Shown: positions 35,193 through 44,696, numbered from the stretch's first letter. The stretch is 60,465 nt of DNA from JANRKH01 sp964351245 (GCA_964351245.1 CAYGNF010000003.1:1-60465), one strand, 5' to 3'. Numbers and translations are program-made. Notes: generated by a model not told the origin, from the letters alone.

Positions 35193-36875
35193 ATGGGGAT
35201 TAGTAATATTGTAGAAACTATCGGAGTCAGTAATAATAATACTGTAGCCGGCAGCTCTAATAATTTAAAAAATAGTGAATTATTTGATTTATCTATTTTA
35301 TCTCGGAATACATGCTCTACACCCCAAGCACAGTCACGTGAATCTAGCGCTCATTTGTCTATGCATCAATATCCCAAAAGTCAAAATTACCAAGCACGGA
35401 ATACGCAAAATCATGAGATTGATCCATCTCAAGCTTCTTTGCCAGAGCAACAAATCGAAGTGCGGCTGAAAGAAGAAAACGATGCGCTTAATATTGATGG
35501 CATATTACCCAATAAATCTGACTCCGTAGCGGAGATGATGATTAATGCACTAGAAGACGGACAAGATGGTGAACTTGATTCGATTATTAATTTCAGCAAT
35601 AATGCTACACTGAGCACTCCGGATAATTTAGATAATGATAATGAAGTATCATGTGATTTAAATATATCTGATTCTATAAACCATCAGAGTAGTATTAAAA
35701 ATACCAAGGATTCTACAAGTAATAATAAAGGATTTGCTAGCTCTAGGCTCATGCATCTTAAGTCTGAATATAATACTATAGATAAAATCACTGATAATAT
35801 GTCAGATTCTTCTAGTTATCATGTAGATTTGTATAATGACACTAATCTCTCTGCAATGAATGAAGTAGATTTAGAAGCAGATCAATTATTGGATGATTCA
35901 TCAGATCAGGACCTAAGTCCCGATGGAATGATTGCGTGTACTCAAATTATAAATCCGATCGATACTCAACAAGTAAAGAATTGGGATGATATAGATAGAT
36001 TTTTGGTAGATTACTCAGAACATATATCTGATCCAAGGATAGATTTATCAGAAACTATAGAAGATATAGAGGTAGAAACCCCCTTTGATAATGCGTTACC
36101 AGAGGAAGTAGTGCAAGGAAATCAAATCAATCAATATACTAGATCAGAGATAGAGACAGGGCGCTATAAATCTAGTAAACAGAATATCAAGGATATAGAT
36201 CAGGTAGATTACATAGGAAATGCCCAAGATATTAACTCAAAAAATCCTAAACTTTCAAATAATAATGATCTAAATCTAAAGCTTTCTGACCAGATGTCAG
36301 ATTTAGAGGATCAAACACAGAATAATAGTACGCAGGATTTTCTGGATCCAAATGATCAAACCCCAGAGACTGCTAAAAATTTTAGTACAAATATAAATAT
36401 TAAAGACTTAGCATCCTCTAACATCAAGTTTGCTAGCGCTCCAGTATCTCAAGAGCGGCCAGTAGAATTACATAATCAAATCAGTATCAGCATAGAAAAA
36501 GCTCTGAACGAAGGCGTCAGGAAAATACAAGTGTCTCTACATCCAGAGAGTTTGGGTAAATTAAATATCGAGCTTAATTTAGACAATGATATAATTACCG
36601 GTATAAAATTCATTGCTCAAAAACATGAGACTCTAGAGAGTATAAAAGCTGATAGAATATTACTAGAGCAAGTAATTAAGGATATAACCAAAGGCGGAGA
36701 CGCAAGCTTAAGCTTTTCTCTTGGGAGTTATGGTCAGGAAAATAACCAACCTGGAAACTCTTATATCAATAAATCAACAATGTATAATAATGATACCTAC
36801 CAAGCCGTGGTATCAGTTGATGCAGAGATCCAAGAGAGTATTATTACAGAAAACAGAGTCAATTTAACGATATAA
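35193..36875 (+). CDS. fliK: flagellar hook-length control protein FliK
   Basis: 560 residues. The first about 425 residues are low-complexity and rich in Asp, Asn, Ser and Gln, as expected for the extended ruler part of FliK. The C-terminal switch domain is recognisable: SISIEKALNEGVRKIQVSLH, then PESLGKLNIELNLDND and IKADRILLEQVI. FliK measures the hook and switches the export gate to filament substrates. It is the first gene after the sigma-54 promoter and ends 2 bases before flgD; fliK-flgD is a common pair. Confidence 0.85.
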   Translation: MGISNIVETIGVSNNNTVAGSSNNLKNSELFDLSILSRNTCSTPQAQSRESSAHLSMHQYPKSQNYQARNTQNHEIDPSQASLPEQQIEVRLKEENDALNIDGILPNKSDSVAEMMINALEDGQDGELDSIINFSNNATLSTPDNLDNDNEVSCDLNISDSINHQSSIKNTKDSTSNNKGFASSRLMHLKSEYNTIDKITDNMSDSSSYHVDLYNDTNLSAMNEVDLEADQLLDDSSDQDLSPDGMIACTQIINPIDTQQVKNWDDIDRFLVDYSEHISDPRIDLSETIEDIEVETPFDNALPEEVVQGNQINQYTRSEIETGRYKSSKQNIKDIDQVDYIGNAQDINSKNPKLSNNNDLNLKLSDQMSDLEDQTQNNSTQDFLDPNDQTPETAKNFSTNINIKDLASSNIKFASAPVSQERPVELHNQISISIEKALNEGVRKIQVSLHPESLGKLNIELNLDNDIITGIKFIAQKHETLESIKADRILLEQVIKDITKGGDASLSFSLGSYGQENNQPGNSYINKSTMYNNDTYQAVVSVDAEIQESIITENRVNLTI

Positions 36876-36877
36876 TT

Positions 36878-38923
36878 ATGCCGTCAGTAGAAAATATGCC
36901 CAGATCTTTTGGGCCCAAAAAAAATATAGATAATAAAGCAGGCGAAGATAATAAAACTCCTGAACAAAAAAATATCGATGCAGCTCAAAAGAACACTATA
37001 GATTTTATTAAGATCATAGTTGCGACCATTAAAAATCAAAGCCCTGACAAACAGGCTGATCCAGGTCAGATAGCTCAGACAATGGCGGTAATGAAGCAGA
37101 CGGAAGAAATAATCAAAATGGGCGGGAATATATCTAGCCTCAAGGATAAGCTTTCAAGCGATGAGCTTGGAAGGATTAGTAGTATGTATTCAGGCAAGGA
37201 AGTCAGATTTAATACTGCAACGCAGATATTTGATGGACAAAATCCTGTAGCCTTTAAGTATCAAATGAATATAGATGACGCAACAAAGCCAGTTAACGCA
37301 TCTATTGTATCCTCTGTATCAGTACATAATTCAGCGGGCATAGAGGTAATGAAAACAATAGGCAAAAGAGAAAAGGGTATTCATGAATTTAACTGGGACG
37401 GCAAGGATTCTAAGGGTAAATTAGTCAAAAAAGGAGAATATACTATTAAAATTAATGCCCACTACGAAAAAATGAATAACGGACAAGTGGTAAAAACCCC
37501 AATTGAGTCTGGTGCCTATATATCAGGACGAGTAGACTCAGTAGAGCTGAGCGCCGGTAAACCAAAGCTCAGAGCTAATAACCTATTGTTTGATCTTGAT
37601 CAAGTAATCAAAATAGAGTCTGAGATTAATAACGAGACAACAGAAAATCTAATTTTATCTGATTATTCTAGCTATATAGGCAAGTTTGCCGAAATCTCTA
37701 ACAATGAAGTGAATATAAATGCAAGCGGAGAATCTTTACTGGATTTTGAATGTAAGATAGATAGACCAGGTAAGGTACTAATAAGATTATTTGACGAAAA
37801 AGATAATCATATTGGCTGCGCACTTATTGATGAAGTGGATAAAGGAATGAATCATCTGCGATTTAAGCCAACCAACAGTCTCTCGCCCGAAGGATATGAA
37901 TCTTTTGAGATAGGAGTGAATGGTGGGTCTTACTTACCTCAAGGAAAATACAAATATAAAATTTTTATACAAGATACCTTAAACTTTAATCCAGAAGAAT
38001 ATAAAGAAGTAATCGTTAGTAAAAAAATAAAAATTACCGGACTTGATTTTGCAAATGAGCCTCTTGTTATATCAGGAGAGGAAAAATTTAGTTTATCTAG
38101 TATCAAAAAACTCTCTGAAGATTTAGTCTCAAATATATATAATGATTATACAAGCTTTTTAGGTAAAGTTGCTAATGTAAATTTTGAAACATTTGAACTA
38201 CGCAATAACTCCCCCGCCCAAAAACAATATGTTAAAATCGCTCCAGTAGGAAATGGCTATGTGATTGGAGATGTATATATGAATATTTTTGATGCAAATA
38301 ATATTCTTGTAAATAAAATTCAATCTAATACCGTTATTTCTACTTCTCAAAATACATTATACAATAGAGATACTTTATTGAGTTATATCAAACCAGAAGA
38401 TCTAAGTGAGTTAAAAGCAGAACACAATATACCCATGAACTTATCCTCTATAGATGAGATAGAGGAGTTTTTTGGCAATAGTGATGAAGATAGGAGTAGG
38501 TTTACTCGATTCGCTGATAAGGTATTTCAGAAGCTCGACACCGTTGCTATCGCCAAGGAATATTGGCCAGAATTCGAAAATTTACAAAATAATGATAGAG
38601 ATCTTGTGTTAGAGGCGGTTCAAGCCAACTGCCCCTTTACTAGTTTTTACTGGAATGGTAGAAATATGAACGGGGATAGAGTGCCCGAAGGTTCTTATAG
38701 ATATGAATTTGAGATGGAAAAATACAAGCCCTCTGATGCCGATAGAGATAGGATAGTAGAAAGAATTTATGATATCGCAAAGGTTAAAATATCAGAATAT
38801 ACAAAAGATACAGATGGAGAGATTAGTTTCTGCGGTAATCCTTATGATGCGACTGGATCTAATGTAACAAATCATGTGGTAAAATTCTCTCCTTCTCAAA
38901 TATCATCTTTACAAGTTGCATAA
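36878..38923 (+). CDS. flgD: flagellar hook-cap protein FlgD, enlarged
   Basis: 681 residues, about three times the usual 220-260. The N-terminal signature is present in relaxed form (DFIKIIVATIKNQSPDKQAD at 42-61, then QIAQTMAVMKQTEEI). A FlgD Ig-like cap repeat lies around 168-190 (HEFNWDGKDSKGKLVKKGEY) and a second near residue 590 (FYWNGRNMNGDRVPEGSYRY). A weaker one lies at about 340-370 (GGSYLPQGKYKYKIFI). FlgD sits on the growing hook and is lost after hook completion. The extra modules could mean a fused cap or a larger cap. The frame is intact and neighbours fit, so it is not an assembly error. Confidence 0.85.
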   Translation: MPSVENMPRSFGPKKNIDNKAGEDNKTPEQKNIDAAQKNTIDFIKIIVATIKNQSPDKQADPGQIAQTMAVMKQTEEIIKMGGNISSLKDKLSSDELGRISSMYSGKEVRFNTATQIFDGQNPVAFKYQMNIDDATKPVNASIVSSVSVHNSAGIEVMKTIGKREKGIHEFNWDGKDSKGKLVKKGEYTIKINAHYEKMNNGQVVKTPIESGAYISGRVDSVELSAGKPKLRANNLLFDLDQVIKIESEINNETTENLILSDYSSYIGKFAEISNNEVNINASGESLLDFECKIDRPGKVLIRLFDEKDNHIGCALIDEVDKGMNHLRFKPTNSLSPEGYESFEIGVNGGSYLPQGKYKYKIFIQDTLNFNPEEYKEVIVSKKIKITGLDFANEPLVISGEEKFSLSSIKKLSEDLVSNIYNDYTSFLGKVANVNFETFELRNNSPAQKQYVKIAPVGNGYVIGDVYMNIFDANNILVNKIQSNTVISTSQNTLYNRDTLLSYIKPEDLSELKAEHNIPMNLSSIDEIEEFFGNSDEDRSRFTRFADKVFQKLDTVAIAKEYWPEFENLQNNDRDLVLEAVQANCPFTSFYWNGRNMNGDRVPEGSYRYEFEMEKYKPSDADRDRIVERIYDIAKVKISEYTKDTDGEISFCGNPYDATGSNVTNHVVKFSPSQISSLQVA

Positions 38924-39038
38924 TTTTGCACTATATAAAAAATATATATTATAAATATATAAAAAATTAAAAACTTTATTGATCAAGGAGATTAATTTTA
39001 TTACTATTAGTAAATAAATACCTCTAGGATAAGCAATA

Positions 39039-39740
39039 ATGTTTAATAAAACATACTCATCGGCTCCAGATGCAATACAAGATGTGATCAAGGATGATTT
39101 AGTAGTAATGTCTGGCGGATTTGGATTATGCGGCATCCCCGAAAAACTCATTGAAGCAATTTTGAAATCAGGAGCACGGGGCCTAACTTTTATCAGCAAT
39201 AATTGCGGTGTAGATGATTTTGGTCTTGGTACATTACTCAAGACAAAGCAAATCAAAAAAATGATATCCTCTTATGTTGGTGAAAATAAAACATTTGAGA
39301 GCATGTATCTAAGTAAAGAACTAGAATTAGAACTCACTCCTCAAGGCACTCTTGCAGAGCGTATTCGTGCGGGAGGAGCGGGAATACCGGCTTTTTATAC
39401 CAAAACTGGAGTTGGCACTATTGTTGAAGAAGGCAAGGAGGTAAGGGAGTTTAATGGCCATAAATATCTGATGGAAAAAGCTCTATACGCAGATCTTGCA
39501 ATTATTAAAGGATATAAAGCAGATAAAGCCGGTAATGTTATATATCGTAAGACTGCAAGAAATTTTAACGCCACAATGGCTACTGCTGCAAAAATTACAA
39601 TATGCGAAGTAGAAGAAATAGTTGAGATCGGAGATTTAGACCCTGATGCAATTCACACTCCGGGGATTTACGTAGATAGATTAATATTGGGTCAAAATTA
39701 TGTTAAACCAATAGAAAAACTGACCTTACATGTGGAATAA
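39039..39740 (+). CDS. scoA: 3-oxoacid CoA-transferase subunit A
   Basis: 233 residues. Glycine-rich start of the CoA-transferase I fold: DDLVVMSGGFGLCGIPEKLI, then ISNNCGVDDFGLGTLL and LTPQGTLAERIRAGGAGIPAFYTKTGVGT. It works with ScoB to move CoA from succinyl-CoA to acetoacetate (or the reverse). Its last bases overlap scoB. In this window it links ketone-body-like metabolism with phaC (polyhydroxybutyrate). Confidence 0.95.
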   Translation: MFNKTYSSAPDAIQDVIKDDLVVMSGGFGLCGIPEKLIEAILKSGARGLTFISNNCGVDDFGLGTLLKTKQIKKMISSYVGENKTFESMYLSKELELELTPQGTLAERIRAGGAGIPAFYTKTGVGTIVEEGKEVREFNGHKYLMEKALYADLAIIKGYKADKAGNVIYRKTARNFNATMATAAKITICEVEEIVEIGDLDPDAIHTPGIYVDRLILGQNYVKPIEKLTLHVE

Positions 39741-40368
39741 AGAAGAAATGTGCCGCATCGCTGCGGAATTAGAGCTAAAAGACGGAATCTATGCTAATCT
39801 TGGTATTGGTATACCTACTGAAGTTGCGAACTACATACCCGAAGGAATTCACATTATCTTTCATAGCGAAAATGGCATGCTTGGTATGGGCCCATTTCCT
39901 ACAAAAGATGAGGTAGATCCTGATCTTATAAATGCAGGCAAACAAACAATAACTGAGCTTGAGCATAGTAGCTATTTTAGTAGCGCCGAATCTTTTGCCA
40001 TGATAAGGGGAGGTCATGTTAAACTATCTATTTTAGGGGCTTTGCAAGTCTCAGAAAAAGGGGATCTTGCTAATTGGATGATCCCAGGTAAAATGGTAAA
40101 AGGGATGGGAGGAGCCATGGATTTAGTGGCAAATGTAGAGCGTGTGGTCATTTTAATGGAGCACACAACAAAAGAAGGCGCTCCTAAACTTCTAAGACAA
40201 TGTAGCTTACCTCTTACTGGCATAGGGGTTGTAAAGAGAGTAATTACAGATCTTGGAATTTTTGACTTTGAGGATGGAAAAATGCTCTTGACTCGTCTAG
40301 CCCCAAATGTAACTTCAGAGGAAGTATCTGCAAAAACTGATGCAAGGTTTGAGATTGCTCTTTTGTAA
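39730..40368 (+). CDS. scoB: 3-oxoacid CoA-transferase subunit B
   Basis: 212 residues. The catalytic Glu is in SENGMLGMGP. Family features are NLGIGIPTEVANYIPEG near the start, then IRGGHVKLSILGALQVSEKGDLA and MVKGMGGAMDL. It forms the active enzyme with ScoA. It starts 11 bases before the scoA stop, so the two are translationally coupled. A hairpin follows (40383-40405). Confidence 0.95.
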   Translation: MWNKEEMCRIAAELELKDGIYANLGIGIPTEVANYIPEGIHIIFHSENGMLGMGPFPTKDEVDPDLINAGKQTITELEHSSYFSSAESFAMIRGGHVKLSILGALQVSEKGDLANWMIPGKMVKGMGGAMDLVANVERVVILMEHTTKEGAPKLLRQCSLPLTGIGVVKRVITDLGIFDFEDGKMLLTRLAPNVTSEEVSAKTDARFEIALL

Positions 40369-40382
40369 AATCGTTCAAATGC

Positions 40383-40405
40383 AGGCTTGATTTACTATCA
40401 AGTCT
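40383..40405. terminator. hairpin between convergent scoB and an unknown gene
   Basis: AGGCTTGAT (40383-40391) pairs with ATCAAGTCT (40397-40405) over nine bases with one G.T pair and a five-base loop TTACT. It lies in the 48 bases between two genes that end toward each other. There is no T-run, so action as a terminator is an inference from position. Confidence 0.5.
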
Positions 40406-40416
40406 AGTATTGATCC

Positions 40417-41610
40417 TTAGATACTCCGAGAGCGAGTTCGGGTCTCCAGTTTTGCTGGAATCTTTTCGTTTTTGATGTCTTCTGGAGTTAGCGCGCTCCG
40501 CGCGTGTTTATGAATATTCTTTAATAGAGATCCATATTTTTTATCTATGTACTCGGAATATTCTTGTGCACATTTTTGAGCAATCACTTTGCCTCCTTGA
40601 AGGTGTAGAGTTTGAGAGCATCTCTGTCTAAAATGATTGATACACTTCTTTTGTCTCTCTAATTCTTTCTTTCCGAACTCGAGTATTCCTCCTATTGATC
40701 CTTCTGAAATCTCTTGGGGTGTATCTAATTTTTGTGGAAAGACCTCATTCTTGATGTCATTGAGGTTTTTGCGTAACTGCGCTTTACCTTCAGTATTCTG
40801 CTCTATGATGTTATTAATGGCCTCATTATCTGCGTTAAAGAGCGCTTCGTGATTTCCTAGGATTGATATATTTTTTTTCATCACACTATAGTCTTTTATT
40901 TTTTTGAGCCCCTCTTCGGTAGTACTATGTTTGAGGGATGTAGTAATAATATTATATAAAGGCTTATCTACTGTTTCTATTCGCTGCAATAATGCTTCCA
41001 CACTTTTGGGATCAAATGGCTGACTCTTCTTAGTTTTAGAATTTTGTGAGTATTGATTCCACATATCTTTGAAATGAGGAAGCGCTACGGTCATTATTTG
41101 TGCTGCTATCATTAAATTCAAGGGCGTAGGCCCAAAATATACTACCATTGCGATCGAAAGTACCAATAGCAGTGCCAATATTATAGTGTCTATATTATCA
41201 TTATTATTTTCCTCGGTATTAAGCTCTCCATGCTGTGGATTTAAGGCCTCCACTAATTCCCGCATAATATTATTAATACCATCTATGTCTCGGGAGTTCT
41301 CTTGTTGATCATTACTATTCAATTCTGACAACACCTCAAGTTTCTCTTTTATCTGTTTTGCCAAAGATTGTATATGCTCTTGAGCATTCTGCGATCTTGA
41401 TTCAGAGATTCTGTTCTGACGATACATATCTAAAGCCATGAATACATCGTACATTAACTGACTGTGTTGATTTAATGCTTCTTGAGGATTATGAGTATTA
41501 TATGGAATATTGTTAGACGGGTTTTGAATTATATATATCAGTTTTTGTAGCAAATTCGTCAACTCATCATTTGGACGACCCGCTGACTCTGTAGCATTAT
41601 CTCTTGACAT
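40417..41610 (-). CDS. unknown protein with a central hydrophobic hairpin
   Basis: 397 residues; I do not recognise a family. The first 140 residues are polar and rich in Asn, Gln and Glu (NDELTNLLQKLIYIIQNPSNN). The only hydrophobic part is about residues 143-185: TIILALLLVLSIAMVVYFGP, then LNLMIAAQIMTVALPHF, probably two membrane helices joined by a Gly-Pro turn. The remainder is coiled, charged helix. There is no signal peptide. A protein with one helical hairpin between cytoplasmic-looking ends fits an inclusion-membrane protein or a secreted effector of intracellular bacteria, but nothing proves secretion. It has its own transcript, opposite to scoAB and downstream of tsaD. Confidence 0.6.
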   Translation of the reverse strand: MSRDNATESAGRPNDELTNLLQKLIYIIQNPSNNIPYNTHNPQEALNQHSQLMYDVFMALDMYRQNRISESRSQNAQEHIQSLAKQIKEKLEVLSELNSNDQQENSRDIDGINNIMRELVEALNPQHGELNTEENNNDNIDTIILALLLVLSIAMVVYFGPTPLNLMIAAQIMTVALPHFKDMWNQYSQNSKTKKSQPFDPKSVEALLQRIETVDKPLYNIITTSLKHSTTEEGLKKIKDYSVMKKNISILGNHEALFNADNEAINNIIEQNTEGKAQLRKNLNDIKNEVFPQKLDTPQEISEGSIGGILEFGKKELERQKKCINHFRQRCSQTLHLQGGKVIAQKCAQEYSEYIDKKYGSLLKNIHKHARSALTPEDIKNEKIPAKLETRTRSRSI

Positions 41611-41686
41611 AGTATATATTACCTGAATTATAATATAATTTTAAGTAATTTATATTTTTAGGCAAGTCAATAAGCTCAATTGTCTT

Positions 41687-42700
41687 TTAATATATTGACC
41701 ATCTTGCTTTTGGGCAATAGTTTAAGGGCTCAGTTTGTCCTCGTGTAAATTTCTCTATTCCAGTCCAGGCTACCATTGCCGCATTATCTGTGCAGAGAGA
41801 GGAAGGTGGCGCAATTAACTTATAACCCTTTTCTTCTACTAAAGATCTCAGGTTACTTATCAGATAATGATTTGCTGCGACTCCACCTGATATGACTATC
41901 TGCTTGCTACTATATTGTTTTTCATATTCAATAATTGCTTTATTAATTTTATATTGGAGAATTTTTAGAACTGTATGTTGAAATGATGCGGATAAATCAT
42001 GAGCAAATTCTATGTTATTATTAGAGGTATTATTCTGAATAATATTTCTGACTGCTGTTTTAAGTCCGGCAAATGAAAGGTCGCACCCGTCTCTATCGCA
42101 CATTGGCATTGGCAAGATGTATTTATCTTTATCACCATTTTTTGCAGCCTTCTCTATCGCAGGCCCCCCAGGATATTCCAGATTGAGCATCTTGGCTACT
42201 TTATCAAAGGCTTCCCCTGCTGCGTCGTCTTTAGTCTTGCCTAGTAACTCATAGGATCCCACATTTTTTGCTATTAAAAACTCACAATGCCCTCCTGAGA
42301 TTAAAAGCAGTAAATATGGAAACTCTACACCATCTGTTAATCTTGCAGTTAATGCATGGGCTTCTAGATGATTTACAGCAATGAATGGCTTTTTTAAGCT
42401 TGCAGCTATAGATTTTGCAAACATTGTCCCTACTATCAATCCACCAATGAGACCAGGACCGCATGTTGCAGCGATGCAAGATATATTGTCCAAAGAAGTA
42501 TTAGCCGTTTGGACTGCCCTCTTGATTGCTGATTCTACATAATTGAGATGCGCTCTAGACGCTATTTCTGGCACTACTCCTTTAAATGCCTCATGCTCTT
42601 TGATCTGAGATAATACTATATTTGATAAAATTTTTCTCTCATCATTAACTACCGCAGCAGCGCTCTCATCGCAACTTGACTCTATTCCAAGGCAAAGCAT
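41687..42700 (-). CDS. tsaD: tRNA N6-adenosine threonylcarbamoyltransferase TsaD
   Basis: 337 residues. Kinase-like ASKHA fold: LGIESSCDESAAAVV at the start, AATCGPGLIGGLIVG, and the metal site NHLEAHALTA with His111 and His115. LLLISGGHCE and GGVAANHYLI follow. It makes the t6A base in tRNAs reading ANN codons, together with the TsaC/Sua5 enzyme encoded at 50.5 kb. Its ATG overlaps the stop of the Skp gene as TAATG, which couples the two genes. Confidence 0.96.
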   Translation of the reverse strand: MLCLGIESSCDESAAAVVNDERKILSNIVLSQIKEHEAFKGVVPEIASRAHLNYVESAIKRAVQTANTSLDNISCIAATCGPGLIGGLIVGTMFAKSIAASLKKPFIAVNHLEAHALTARLTDGVEFPYLLLLISGGHCEFLIAKNVGSYELLGKTKDDAAGEAFDKVAKMLNLEYPGGPAIEKAAKNGDKDKYILPMPMCDRDGCDLSFAGLKTAVRNIIQNNTSNNNIEFAHDLSASFQHTVLKILQYKINKAIIEYEKQYSSKQIVISGGVAANHYLISNLRSLVEEKGYKLIAPPSSLCTDNAAMVAWTGIEKFTRGQTEPLNYCPKARWSIY

Positions 42701-43233
42701 TATTGGGCCTCAAGATTGATTGTTGGAATTTTCTTATTCAATTGATCCAAAACTGCTGGAGTGATATTAAGATGATCTGATGCATAGAGAGCGTTGATTG
42801 AAGGTATTACTAGCTCGATGCATTGCTCTGAGGAGATATTCTTAATAACTTCAAGAGCAATTTCATTGATTTTGTTTATAAGATTCGCTTGAGTCTGCTC
42901 TACTTCTAGCTTTTTATCTCTAAACTGTTTTTGCATTTTTGTAACTTTCTTATCAAATTCAGAGGCTTTAGATGCGAATTCTTCTGTACTCAACGTATCT
43001 TTGAGAGAGTTTATATTCCTTTCTTCCGTATTCAGTTCAGCTTCTTGTTTAGCAATAGTATTCTGTAATTGAGATGCAGAAATCTCTGCATAGGCCTTTA
43101 CTTCTGCCATTGCCTTAGAGTTCTCTAGTATAGACTGTACATTTACAACTGCGGTACTATATTTTGAGCATACCCCAAGACAATAAGTAGGGGACATTAA
43201 TAACACAGCAAGTATTTGAAAATATTTAATCAT
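42700..43233 (-). CDS. OmpH/Skp family periplasmic chaperone
   Basis: 177 residues. A signal peptide (MIKYFQILAVLLMSPTYCLG) is followed by VVNVQSILENSKAMAEVKAY and a long charged coiled coil (about 60-130: QNTIAKQEAELNTEERNINS, KVTKMQKQFRDKKLEVEQTQ), the tentacle pattern of Skp/OmpH. It escorts unfolded outer-membrane proteins across the periplasm. The C-terminus returns to the body domain (EQCIELVIPSINALYAS). The stop overlaps the tsaD start. Confidence 0.82.
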   Translation of the reverse strand: MIKYFQILAVLLMSPTYCLGVCSKYSTAVVNVQSILENSKAMAEVKAYAEISASQLQNTIAKQEAELNTEERNINSLKDTLSTEEFASKASEFDKKVTKMQKQFRDKKLEVEQTQANLINKINEIALEVIKNISSEQCIELVIPSINALYASDHLNITPAVLDQLNKKIPTINLEAQ

Positions 43234-43309
43234 TTGCAGAGAAAGTTTATCGAGTGATGCTTATTTTAGCAAAATATGTTTTAATAACAAGAAAATAAAT
43301 AAGTACTAT

Positions 43310-43735
43310 ATGAGGATTTCATTAGCTTCTGATCATACGGGGTATCACCTCAAAATTTTTCTTAAAAAATCTTTAGAAGAGGAAGGTGTGTCTATAATTG
43401 ACGAAGGATGCGACAGCCCTGATTCGTGTGATTACCCAGATTATGCAAAAAAAACATGCGAATCTATTATTGAAGATAGAGCAAATTTTGGTATATTAAT
43501 TTGTGGTTCGGGACTCGGAATGTCTATTTGCGCGAACAGATTTTCTGGAATTAGAGCAGCGCTCTGTCATAACGAATTTACCGCCCAAAAAGCAAGGGAG
43601 CATAATGATGCAAACATTATTGTAATAGGAGCAAAGATCATAAATAATACACAAGCGCTAAAAATTGTTAGATTATTTTTAAAAGCCCATTTTGAGGGAG
43701 GTCGGCATTTAAGGAGGCTAGAAAAAATTTCATAA
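43310..43735 (+). CDS. rpiB: ribose-5-phosphate isomerase B
   Basis: 141 residues. LASDHTGYHLK at the start, DYPDYAKK in the middle, GILICGSGLGMSICANRF (the Cys and anion-binding loop), and CHNEFTAQKAREHNDANIIV. It converts ribose-5-phosphate to ribulose-5-phosphate in the pentose phosphate pathway. The 3' end overlaps the convergent unknown gene by 6 bases. Confidence 0.95.
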   Translation: MRISLASDHTGYHLKIFLKKSLEEEGVSIIDEGCDSPDSCDYPDYAKKTCESIIEDRANFGILICGSGLGMSICANRFSGIRAALCHNEFTAQKAREHNDANIIVIGAKIINNTQALKIVRLFLKAHFEGGRHLRRLEKIS

Positions 43736-44311
43736 ATTAGTTTGTGCGATAGTGTAGAGTGATTTTTCAGACAGGAGAATTGCTATTCTGAAGATAGCCA
43801 TAATATCGTGCCCTAGTACATTAGCCTCTTCATTATTTAGTGTATGACCCTCTTCGGTAACAACCACCATCGCAAGAGAGTAGTGTTTGCATCCGTATAA
43901 GTTCCCAACTTCATGATTAATATTTTTGATGATTACTATCTCTTCATCATTTTTTAATTCCTTGAAAATTTCTATTAAGTCTGAGCGCTTTAGGTATTTT
44001 CTAGAACCTCTATTTGTGTAAGTATAATAATCATCACGATTATTTTGCATCAATGATATTGAATCAAGACAAAAATAACTCATGACTTCGTCGGAGATAT
44101 ATTCCATTAAATCCTTATGTCTAGCATCAAGTATTGTAGTAATGAGCTTGTTTATAAGTTGTTTGTGTAAATATAAATTTATCGCCTTGATATTCTGTAA
44201 TTTACTTTGATGACTGAGGCGATAATACTCTAATAGAACGAGCATAGCCAGCACTGCAAATAAAACCATAAATGTTAATAATACTTTAATCATAATATTA
44301 ATATCATCCAC
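43730..44311 (-). CDS. unknown protein with one N-terminal membrane helix
   Basis: 193 residues; family not recognised. One clear membrane segment near residues 7-27 (MIKVLLTFMVLFAVLAMLVL), then a basic linker and a soluble region of mixed helices and strands (DSISLMQNNRDDYYTYTNRG, LAMVVVTEEGHTLNNEEANV). The soluble part has a rough resemblance to GAF/PAS-like sensor domains in its strand order, but no motif confirms that. There is no catalytic motif. It overlaps the 3' end of rpiB by 6 bases. Confidence 0.6.
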   Translation of the reverse strand: MDDINIMIKVLLTFMVLFAVLAMLVLLEYYRLSHQSKLQNIKAINLYLHKQLINKLITTILDARHKDLMEYISDEVMSYFCLDSISLMQNNRDDYYTYTNRGSRKYLKRSDLIEIFKELKNDEEIVIIKNINHEVGNLYGCKHYSLAMVVVTEEGHTLNNEEANVLGHDIMAIFRIAILLSEKSLYTIAQTNL

Positions 44312-44450
44312 TATCTATTTAATTTCTATTAACATAACAGTAATATAGTATTTACAATACATAATTATAGTTTTTTTTTATAGAAAAACAATAGTTTATA
44401 ATGTATATAAATAATTATTAGTATAGTGAAATAGAATTCAATATAAAATC

Positions 44451-44456
44451 AGGAGG
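44451..44456 (+). promoter_or_regulatory. strong ribosome-binding site of gapR
   Basis: AGGAGG lies three bases before the ATG at 44460. It fixes the start of a very short gene. Confidence 0.8.
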
Positions 44457-44459
44457 ATT

Positions 44460-44696
44460 ATGACGGAAGTATTCGCTAAAGAAAAATTATTAAATTACAT
44501 TAATAGCCTCGAGAATATGGAGCAAGAGAAAGCCGAGGTTACCGAAGCGATGAAAGACATACTACAAGATGCAAAAAACAATGGATTTGATACTCAGATT
44601 ATAAAATACATCATGAAACTAAAGAAGATGGATAAAGATAAACTTGCTGAGACAGATGCCTTAATTGAATTGTATCGAGACGTTGCAGGAGTTTAA
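44460..44696 (+). CDS. gapR: nucleoid-associated protein GapR (DUF2312)
   Basis: 78 residues, almost all helical and charged. It has the DUF2312 layout: LLNYINSLENMEQEKAEVTE, a long first helix, then MKDILQDAKNNGFDTQIIKY and IMKLKKMDKDKLAETDALIE. In Caulobacter GapR binds overtwisted DNA ahead of forks and is needed for replication. It is restricted to Alphaproteobacteria. It is preceded by an AT-rich 148-base gap and followed by a 192-base gap, so it is monocistronic. Confidence 0.9.
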   Translation: MTEVFAKEKLLNYINSLENMEQEKAEVTEAMKDILQDAKNNGFDTQIIKYIMKLKKMDKDKLAETDALIELYRDVAGV

